Positions 7,532 through 13,297 of a stretch of DNA of 13,297 bases are shown piece after piece. Made by a program: the position numbers and the translations under genes. The notes below the pieces were generated by a model. It was not told where the DNA came from and searched no databases. It saw only the letters and a list, made by a program, of their open reading frames with translations. Location of the stretch: positions 1 through 13,297 of the forward strand of contig CAZBAO010000042.1 in NCBI GenBank assembly GCA_964490085.1, given 5' to 3'. Source of the DNA: RGIG3009 sp964490085 (GTDB lineage Bacteria > Bacillota > Clostridia > Oscillospirales > Acutalibacteraceae). Within the stretch, counting starts at the first letter, position 1. Each line of letters starts with the position of its first letter.

Positions 7532-10327
7532 TTACCTGTTTTCATACTGCTCCCATTTACGTGCGATCTCATTATCAACTTCCAGACCCCACTTGTTCAA
7601 CATATCCTTCGGGACCTTGGCATCGTTGATTACGTTCCAGAAGCAATGGTCGATGGAACGGGAAATGTAGTAGCTTCCGGGGACTTCCGGAACTTCCTCG
7701 ACCTGACTCCACGCTTTTTCCAGCTGAACAGCAGCATCGTCTTCCCAAGAAAGGCCTTCAAGCATCGCTTCCACGTTGGAGATGGCGACACGGCCGGTCG
7801 GGCCTAAGATGGATTCGACCGTCATGGAATAGGTGGTCTGGGTTTCGGCATCGGTCCACCATTTCAAGTACTCCCATGCGGCTTCCTCTTTCGCCTGTGT
7901 CGACTTCAGGATCGAGCAGGACGAGCCGCCGCCGGTCGACGCGTGGTTGACCGTGCCGTCCTCCTGTACGGTACCCGGAATCGGAGCCATAGCCCACAAA
8001 CCATCGATCTCCGGAGCCGTAGCCTTAAGGGTGTTGTACAAGGAATAGGTGGAGACACCCATCGGGCAGGTACCGGTGCGGAAACGGTTATAGAAATCAA
8101 TGCTGACCGGTATTTTCAGTTTCGTGTAGAAATCCGTCCATTCGGTAAAGGTCTGAATGATCTCCGGCGTGGACAGCGTCGTGCTCTTGCCGTCTTCGGC
8201 ATACAGCGACAAGCCGCGTTGCATGACCAGACTCGGGAACAAACTCAAGCTGCCGACACCCGCGTTGGTCGAGGTCGAGGTCGTAATCTGTAAATACGGC
8301 AACGACGCGTCTAAATTGTTACGGGCGAGGATCTTGGTGATCTCCGAGAAGTCATCCCATGTTTCCGGAACCGTAAGACCGAATTTCTCAAAAACATCCG
8401 TGCGGTAGAACAATACGTAGAAGTTCTGAGTATCCGGCAACGCATACAACCCGCCCTTGTAATAATACGGCGTTTCCGCTCCCGGCATAAACCGCTCTAA
8501 CACCTCTTCGTAATCATCGAAGGTACTGAGCTCACGCAGAACGCCGCGCATAGCCAGGTTGACCGGTTCGCTGCGGCTGTGCTGCAAAATAACGTTGGGG
8601 CCCTTTCCCGACAGAACCGCCTGCACGATGCTGGCGTTTACGATCTTCACGTTGACCGCGATACCGGTTTTCTCGGTAAAGGTTTGATTAAGCGAGTTGA
8701 GGACCTGCGCCTGATCCTGACCCCAGTTGACCCAAATATCGACGACCTCTTTGCCTTCCGACGAACCCGAAATGTTGTTGTAATCCAGATAGAAGGAGGC
8801 TGCAAGCCGACGGATCGAGAAACCAAGGCTCGCAAAGAAGCCGGACTGCTTCGGCAAGTCCTCACCGGGCTTGGATAAATAGATCTGGTCAATATCCAAC
8901 GGCATATCGCGCATCTCGCTCAACGTAGCGCTGAGACTGCAATAGCTGCTGTAATAGTTAGACTTGTAGCGGTGTGCGCTGTATTTGTTTTTGAGCATCT
9001 GATCCAGTACCTGCATCATGCTCTTCACGACACCGGCGTGGGATCCGCTGGTGCTTCCGGACGACTCCTCTAACAGGACCAGCGCCTCGTCCATCTTGCT
9101 CATCGCATCGTTGACGCGATCTTCCATATCCGGAATCTGAGTGAACAGTTCGTAATCACGGTACACGTCAACCGTTTCGCCGGTGATCATAACAATATCC
9201 ATATACAGATCGCCGAGTATATCTACGGTGTCACGGAGCAGGTCGGTAACCTCTGTCATGGCGCCCATCGTAACGGTCAAGCTGATCTCGTGAGTACCTT
9301 CATCCAAATAAATAAGATAAGGTGTATCTTCATCGTTCGCAAACCACTCGCGCTGCCAATTCGTATCGTACGAAAAGGAAAGCTCGGTCGCCTCCTCAAA
9401 CGGTACCTTACCGTCGATCCGCAATGTACGATAACTGGAAGCACCGATCACCGTGTTTTGCCGGTACGAGAAGCCGATCTGATAATAACCGGCTTCCAGC
9501 TCGGGCGTCTGCCACGTAACGGTATCACCGCTGGTCTTCCAGTTGCCGCCGACGTAGTTGAGAACACTTCTTTCAGCATTGTTCGGCGTGACATCCGGAG
9601 AGGTGACATCGGATTTCATCGTGATCCAAAAGCTGTTCGTCAAGGTCGCTTTCTCGCCTTCGATGACCACCATTTCGCCGTCGTAATACTCGTCGGTATT
9701 CGTCGGAGCCTCGTAGGACGATATGTCTTCCTCACCGCCGAAGAAAACAGCCTTGATCTCAAAGTTGCCTGTAACGGGGGTGACCTTTACGGTATGCGTA
9801 CCGGCCGTTAACGCCACCATGTACGGATCAGCGTTCCAACCCGTCATATTGATGGCAATGTTCCGGTAGAACTCCTCGTAGGGGATCTGTTCCAACGGGA
9901 TCTCATTACCCAAACCGTCCTTGGAGATCTCGCCGTCGTTTGTCCACATGCGGGGAAACTCCAAGCCGCTCAGTTCCGAGTAAGGAACCGTTCCGTCGAT
10001 CTCCAAGGCGATCTCCAAAGCACCCGTTTTGCGATCCGTTGTCTTGTACTCCATACCGATCGTGTATAAACCATCCGTCGGTACTTCCACAGTAAACGTG
10101 ACAGGCTCTGTACCAAAAACAGCACTCACTGCTACCTCTACACCTGTCTGAGCTTGTTCCAAGGACGGGAGCGCGGAAAGATACGCCTCGTAGGAAGTAT
10201 CGGAAACTATCGTTGAATCAACATCGATCTCCGTTTCGGTCTCTGTTTCTGCTGCTAACGCGCCGAACGACGGAAACAACGCAACAACGAACACTAATAC
10301 AACAACAAACGCTAACATCCTTTTCAT
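7532..10327 (-). CDS. Modular extracellular solute-binding protein with two N-terminal sugar-binding-like modules
   Basis: The 931-residue exported protein probably captures the glycan for the importer. It has a signal peptide (cleavage after ALA, residue 25, or A26) and a short acidic TETETE linker. Two related beta-sandwich modules lie at about 63-200 and 215-385. Both carry IDGxVP (110-115 and 304-309), a later aromatic/RxW or QREW patch, and AGTHT or EGTHE near the end. A helical, Ser/Gly-containing stretch follows (about 390-520), then a solute-binding domain of the SBP_bac_1 kind (about 527-931). The first cysteine is near residue 463, so there is no lipobox; a lipid-anchored binding protein would be expected here. 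ATG 10327 is chosen over 10369 because AAGGTGG lies about eight bases upstream and the signal peptide starts there. I recall long modular binding proteins of this type in Paenibacillus. Confidence 0.9.
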   Translation of the reverse strand: MKRMLAFVVVLVFVVALFPSFGALAAETETETEIDVDSTIVSDTSYEAYLSALPSLEQAQTGVEVAVSAVFGTEPVTFTVEVPTDGLYTIGMEYKTTDRKTGALEIALEIDGTVPYSELSGLEFPRMWTNDGEISKDGLGNEIPLEQIPYEEFYRNIAINMTGWNADPYMVALTAGTHTVKVTPVTGNFEIKAVFFGGEEDISSYEAPTNTDEYYDGEMVVIEGEKATLTNSFWITMKSDVTSPDVTPNNAERSVLNYVGGNWKTSGDTVTWQTPELEAGYYQIGFSYRQNTVIGASSYRTLRIDGKVPFEEATELSFSYDTNWQREWFANDEDTPYLIYLDEGTHEISLTVTMGAMTEVTDLLRDTVDILGDLYMDIVMITGETVDVYRDYELFTQIPDMEDRVNDAMSKMDEALVLLEESSGSTSGSHAGVVKSMMQVLDQMLKNKYSAHRYKSNYYSSYCSLSATLSEMRDMPLDIDQIYLSKPGEDLPKQSGFFASLGFSIRRLAASFYLDYNNISGSSEGKEVVDIWVNWGQDQAQVLNSLNQTFTEKTGIAVNVKIVNASIVQAVLSGKGPNVILQHSRSEPVNLAMRGVLRELSTFDDYEEVLERFMPGAETPYYYKGGLYALPDTQNFYVLFYRTDVFEKFGLTVPETWDDFSEITKILARNNLDASLPYLQITTSTSTNAGVGSLSLFPSLVMQRGLSLYAEDGKSTTLSTPEIIQTFTEWTDFYTKLKIPVSIDFYNRFRTGTCPMGVSTYSLYNTLKATAPEIDGLWAMAPIPGTVQEDGTVNHASTGGGSSCSILKSTQAKEEAAWEYLKWWTDAETQTTYSMTVESILGPTGRVAISNVEAMLEGLSWEDDAAVQLEKAWSQVEEVPEVPGSYYISRSIDHCFWNVINDAKVPKDMLNKWGLEVDNEIARKWEQYENR

Positions 10328-10378
10328 TGCCGACACCACCTTTTTAAAAAAATTGTGAATGACTCTCAAACGCCACCG

Positions 10379-10403
10379 TCGGCAAATACCGTAGCACTGC
10401 CGA
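10379..10403 (-). repeat. Short inverted repeat before the binding-protein gene
   Basis: TCGGCA (10379-10384) and TGCCGA (10398-10403) can pair around a 13-base loop in the 97-base gap between the beta-helix and binding-protein genes. There is no T-run after it on the minus strand and no convincing promoter in the gap, so it may be only a weak mRNA hairpin. Confidence 0.35.
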
Positions 10404-10424
10404 TGATGAGCCTATTCCTTATAA

Positions 10425-11906
10425 TTACGATAACCATTTGACCAGTTTAGGGTCTGCATCAAAGGTTTTGATCGCTTCCTCAAGCTCTGCCTGATTGGAA
10501 GCCGTTGCCTGCCCGTTTCCGGCGTAGCGTATCACTTGACCGGTACCGCTGTCCTTCTCGTAGAACGTGTTTCCGGATATCTCAACCTCCGGATACTCAC
10601 GGCCATCGCCCCAGTGCCAATATACCGTATTATATTTCGAACAATCGAAGATGTTGTTACGAATATAAATACGCGGCGATACGTCGTACACGAACGTCCA
10701 ACCACAGATATTCGACGTAGGATAGACCGTATGCCGTTGGTCTCCCCAGCCGTAACCCGAAAAGCGAAGGATGTTGTCCTCAATGTAATAACCGTCCCAG
10801 TTCGTGTCGGGGTTGCGATGGAAGAACTCGATGTTATACGTAGAATACTCCAAAAGATTCTTGCGCATCACCATGTTTTTAAAATGACCCGGATCGCGCA
10901 CCGCCTGAGGAGACAAACCGGCGTCAAACACTTGGTACACCCAGTTGTATTCCATCAAGGCGTTTTCGGAAACGTCCCAGAATTCAATGGCGTTTCCGAG
11001 ACGAGAGCCGGGGGCGTAGGGGTATTGGGCATGTACCCATACACAACCGCCGATCCAACCCATTTCGCAGTTGCTAAACGTAATGTTCTTGGTGCGCGCC
11101 TTGATCTCGATACCGTAATGGCCGAAATACTTGATCGCCAGATTATCGACGATGACGTTTTCCGTGTCAGGCGGGATTTTCAAAAAATCCTCGCGGACGC
11201 AGAGCTCGATATCGTCATACACCTCGTGCGGGCAGCCCTTATCCAGATATAGATACAGGACGGCATTTACGAAATCGTGATAAAATTCAAAGTTTTCTTT
11301 CAAGTCGTCGATCTTCTCGATGTGATGCCCCATGAAGCGTTTGACACCCGCTTCTTCGCCGTGGTTGAACACGATGACACCGCAATCGGCATACGGGGTC
11401 TGAACCTTCCAGATGTTCTCGTACTCGGTCGGCTCCCAGCATTCTTCCCACGCGTAGTTCTTAAACGAACCGTAGATCGCCGGTTTGGGGCCTTTGCCGT
11501 ACGCGCCGTACGACATACCGGACTTCGCAGTAAACAAAATCGGCAACGGCGGCTTTTCCACAGTCGGATCAAACATGGTGGCTTCCAGTGTGATCTGTGA
11601 ACGCCAGACACCGCCGCGCTCAAACAAGACGCCGTCGCCCGCCTTAAAGAACTCCTCGTGCTTTCTGACCGCCTCTAAGGTCTGCCAAGCGGTTTTAGGC
11701 GAAGTGCCGTCGTTGGCATCGTCACCGTTAGGGGAAACATAATAGGTCGTGCCGGTAATGACCAGCTTATCCTCCGCGTTCAGGATCTCTTGGCGTAAGG
11801 CTTCTGCCTCGACATCGGCACCGCCCTGCTGGGGATTCCATTTCGCAGCGGAATTTCCGATCGGGAGAACCTCGTCGTGTGTTTCCTTTAAAAGTAGTTG
11901 CGCCAT
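10425..11906 (-). CDS. Right-handed parallel beta-helix protein, predicted cytoplasmic
   Basis: The product has 493 residues. After a short N-terminal extension comes YYVSPNGDDANDGTSP (55-70), then TAWQTLEAV. This is the opening typical of right-handed beta-helix proteins acting on polysaccharides. Repeating coils rich in Asn and aromatic residues run from about 245 to 450, with NNxF/NxxxY turns such as RNNIFD (416-421) and SGNTFYE (444-450), and a patch GNAIEFW...YQVFDAGLSP (304-333). This fold occurs in lyases and in glycosidase families such as GH28, GH120 and GH141; I cannot assign one. No signal peptide or membrane segment is visible, so it may act on imported sugar. ATG 11906 has GAGGTG nine bases upstream; the reading frame stays open to 12032 but that part overlaps the permease. 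It lies 32 bases after the first permease gene. Confidence 0.85.
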   Translation of the reverse strand: MAQLLLKETHDEVLPIGNSAAKWNPQQGGADVEAEALRQEILNAEDKLVITGTTYYVSPNGDDANDGTSPKTAWQTLEAVRKHEEFFKAGDGVLFERGGVWRSQITLEATMFDPTVEKPPLPILFTAKSGMSYGAYGKGPKPAIYGSFKNYAWEECWEPTEYENIWKVQTPYADCGVIVFNHGEEAGVKRFMGHHIEKIDDLKENFEFYHDFVNAVLYLYLDKGCPHEVYDDIELCVREDFLKIPPDTENVIVDNLAIKYFGHYGIEIKARTKNITFSNCEMGWIGGCVWVHAQYPYAPGSRLGNAIEFWDVSENALMEYNWVYQVFDAGLSPQAVRDPGHFKNMVMRKNLLEYSTYNIEFFHRNPDTNWDGYYIEDNILRFSGYGWGDQRHTVYPTSNICGWTFVYDVSPRIYIRNNIFDCSKYNTVYWHWGDGREYPEVEISGNTFYEKDSGTGQVIRYAGNGQATASNQAELEEAIKTFDADPKLVKWLS

Positions 11907-11938
11907 AACAGTTTTCACCTCATGTGCTTCGCAAGAAC

Positions 11939-12862
11939 TCAACCAACGATACCGCTCGTTGCAACGCTGGCAATAAATCGTTTTTGAATGAGAATGTAGA
12001 AAATAAGCAACGGCGTAATAGTAACAAGACACGCCGCGATGATGATCTGAGTCTTATTGAAAGAAGAGGTTACCGCGTGCATCGTCAAATAACTGCCCAG
12101 CGTTTTCTCATATTTTGTGATCGCAACACCGATCGGGAAGTCCGCCGTCAAATACATCTGTGCCAAGAAGGAATCGTTCCAGTGCCAGATCACCGAAAAG
12201 ACCGTTACCGTGACGAACACAACGCCGGAGGACGGCAATACGATCTGCAGGAAAGTACGCCACGTTCCGGCACCGTCGACCCACGCCGCTTCCTCGATCT
12301 CCTTAGGCAAGCCCTTAAAGAACTGGGTGTATATGTAGATAAACAGACCGCCGTTCAGACCAACGCCCAACAAGGACGGAATCCAAAAGACGAACGGTGT
12401 GTCCAAAAGGTTCAAATTTTGATAGTTAACGTAGCTGGGGATAATGGTCATCGCGTTCGGCACCAGAATGGTCAAGATCATAAAGGCGCTTAAAACGGCC
12501 TTACCCTTAAAATTGAAACGTGCCAATCCAAACGCCGCGACCGCGCACGACGCGATCCCCAATCCGGCCGCCACCAACTCGTTGACGAACGTAGAGATCA
12601 CCGTACTTGTCCAGTCCATCGACTTGAAAACGCTTGCCAGATGTTCCGTTGTTAACTGCGTCGGTACCCATTGGACCGACGGGTTAAAATAATCTGACGA
12701 TTCCATAAACGTATTGACGATCATATATATGATCGGATAGATCAACACGTAACTAAAAGCAAGCAAAAAAACGTAGCGAAAGGTATTCGCCACGACCTTC
12801 CGAGCTATTTTTCGTCCAATCGGAACACCTTTGCTTTTCGATAAAATCATCCGTTCGCTCAT
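11939..12862 (-). CDS. Carbohydrate ABC transporter permease, MalG type (second copy, first gene of operon)
   Basis: This 307-residue CUT1 permease subunit has about six membrane helices and a well-kept coupling loop at 190-212: EEAAWVDGAG, then IVLPSS. The C-terminus is of the usual MalG form (QKRFIASVATSGIVG). The start is uncertain: ATG 12862 has AGAAGG almost touching it (one base away), while ATG 12850 (303 residues) has the same site about 12 bases away. Both are imperfect, and the choice changes only four residues. It is the first gene after the promoter candidate at 13035-13063. Its neighbours are the beta-helix gene and not a MalF gene, so its natural partner may be the last gene of the operon (190-1101). 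Confidence 0.92.
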   Translation of the reverse strand: MSERMILSKSKGVPIGRKIARKVVANTFRYVFLLAFSYVLIYPIIYMIVNTFMESSDYFNPSVQWVPTQLTTEHLASVFKSMDWTSTVISTFVNELVAAGLGIASCAVAAFGLARFNFKGKAVLSAFMILTILVPNAMTIIPSYVNYQNLNLLDTPFVFWIPSLLGVGLNGGLFIYIYTQFFKGLPKEIEEAAWVDGAGTWRTFLQIVLPSSGVVFVTVTVFSVIWHWNDSFLAQMYLTADFPIGVAITKYEKTLGSYLTMHAVTSSFNKTQIIIAACLVTITPLLIFYILIQKRFIASVATSGIVG

Positions 12863-13034
12863 CCCTTCTAAACCGTTATTACAAAACGTGTGACAACCTT
12901 TAAAATCTTGCGGTAACGCACGGCACGGCCGAGCCTGTCGATCCCTTCATCGGCAAGCAACAGCCCTGTTGTTAGACGCTTTTCTTTGTGGAAATCGTCA
13001 AAAACAACAATTTACGCTCAGTTTAACTGGTATT
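12863..13034 (-). other. Untranslated leader of the operon
   Basis: About 165 bases separate the predicted transcription start (near 13028) from the first permease gene. I see no riboswitch I recognise. The stretch holds a 14-bp palindrome (12958-12971), a weak 5-bp stem (12928-12932 with 12950-12954), and a 16-codon open frame starting at 12950 without a good ribosome binding site. Confidence 0.45.
12958..12971. promoter_or_regulatory. Palindrome in the leader, possible operator
   Basis: CAACAGCCCTGTTG is an inverted repeat with 6-bp arms and a CC centre, about 55-70 bases downstream of the predicted transcription start. Its position would suit a roadblock operator, but a palindrome this short can occur by chance. 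Confidence 0.25.
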
Positions 13035-13063
13035 ATTATACTACACCGTTTTTGAATATGCAA
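13035..13063 (-). promoter_or_regulatory. Candidate sigma-A promoter of the operon
   Basis: On the minus strand a perfect -10 TATAAT (13035-13040) is preceded at a 17-base spacing by TTGCAT (13058-13063), a weak -35 with three of six consensus bases. Transcription would start near 13028 and run into the first permease gene. The weak -35 and the palindrome touching it fit a regulated promoter. No CcpA cre-like site was recognised nearby. Confidence 0.65.
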
Positions 13064-13079
13064 TAGACAATGTTGTCTA
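13064..13079. promoter_or_regulatory. 16-bp palindrome abutting the -35, candidate operator
   Basis: TAGACAATGTTGTCTA has perfect 7-bp arms (TAGACAA / TTGTCTA) around a TG centre and directly touches the predicted -35 element. Position and symmetry suggest a dimeric regulator site, acting as activator or repressor. I cannot name the regulator, and none is encoded in the window. Confidence 0.55.
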
Positions 13080-13242
13080 ACACTTGAATTATGTTGCTGT
13101 TTCCGGTATTTTTTTGCATATTTTGTCGTTTTTGTAACCTGTGCGACATCCCAAACCCGTATGGGGATTAAAAGAAATGGATTCGGCGGAAAAGATACGC
13201 CCTGCAGGGTGAACCGCTTCTTCTGCTGTGTGCGACGCGTTT
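13080..13242. other. Intergenic stretch with no recognised gene
   Basis: This AT-rich to mixed sequence lies upstream of the promoter candidate. A 96-residue open frame crosses it on the minus strand (13288-12998), but it runs through the palindromic repeat and the promoter and has no protein-like features, so I do not call it. Nothing else is recognised. Confidence 0.4.
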
Positions 13243-13290
13243 CCCTCTCCGTCACCTGCGGTGACACCTCTCCCGGAGGGAGAGGCAAGG
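13243..13290. repeat. Palindromic intergenic repeat element (REP/MITE-like edge)
   Basis: Two nested hairpins lie next to each other: GTCACC (13251-13256) with GGTGAC (13260-13265), and CCTCTCCC (13267-13274) with GGGAGAGG (13278-13285). The outer CCTCTCC (13244-13250) can also pair with GGAGAGG at 13279-13285, which would enclose the first hairpin. GC-rich palindromes of this form are, as I remember, dispersed between genes in many gut Clostridia. The element may continue past the window edge. Confidence 0.55.
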
Positions 13291-13297
13291 GGTGGGT

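Noticed and set aside
10536..11252. 238-residue open frame on the plus strand
   Set aside because: It lies wholly antisense to the beta-helix gene, with an arginine/valine-rich composition typical of a shadow frame.
11907..12032. 42-residue N-terminal extension of the beta-helix protein
   Set aside because: It overlaps the end of the permease gene, contains unlikely sequence, and the GAGGTG site fits ATG 11906.
12900..12950. 16-codon leader peptide frame (starts MKGSTGSAVP)
   Set aside because: It has no convincing ribosome binding site, and there is no sign of an attenuator linked to it.
13080..13120. Plus-strand promoter-like pair TTGAAT / TATTTT
   Set aside because: The -10 is poor and no plus-strand gene follows within the window.
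12998..13288. 96-residue open frame on the minus strand upstream of the operon
   Set aside because: It reads through the palindromic repeat, the operator-like dyad and the promoter candidate, and its composition is not protein-like.

Overview
The window is a single, tightly organised minus-strand gene cluster of about 12.9 kb, bounded by intergenic sequence at both ends. Strong AGGAGG-type ribosome binding sites, a classical lipobox, CUT1-type sugar permeases without their own ATPase, and a DUF5696/YIP1 gene pair all point to a Gram-positive member of the Bacillota. The short GC-rich palindromes at both edges resemble those I remember from gut Clostridia genomes, so an uncultured Oscillospirales-like clostridium is a reasonable guess, but the sequence does not settle the genus.

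Layout in the direction of transcription (right to left): a 435-base leader region holds a promoter candidate (13035-13063) with a 16-bp palindrome directly upstream of its -35. Then come a MalG-type permease (12862-11939), a right-handed beta-helix protein without signal peptide (11906-10425), a 931-residue secreted solute-binding protein with two N-terminal sugar-binding-like modules (10327-7532), a MalF-type permease (7430-6507), a MalG-type permease (6445-5546), a membrane protein joining an NHL-type propeller, TPRs and a YIP1 domain (5509-3401), a DUF5696 lipoprotein (3355-1121) and a second MalF-type permease (1101-190). A strong intrinsic terminator follows at 78-118. Gaps between genes are 19 to 101 bases with no internal terminator, so the eight genes are probably one transcription unit. 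The 101-base gap after the binding protein holds two strong hairpins that could set different expression levels.

Working model (inference): an extracellular oligo- or polysaccharide is captured by the modular binding protein and possibly processed or held at the surface by the DUF5696 lipoprotein and the propeller/TPR/YIP1 protein. It is imported through one or two MalF/MalG permease pairs energised by an ATPase encoded elsewhere (an MsmX-like shared ATPase is the usual solution), and perhaps cleaved inside the cell by the beta-helix protein. The glycan is unknown. No regulator, ATPase, recognised classical glycosidase, tRNA, rRNA, CRISPR or insertion sequence is visible. The most interesting part is the surface assembly (DUF5696 plus NHL-TPR-YIP1) tied to a four-permease transporter. 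I recall similar gene combinations in Paenibacillus and related Bacillota, but know of no described function for them.
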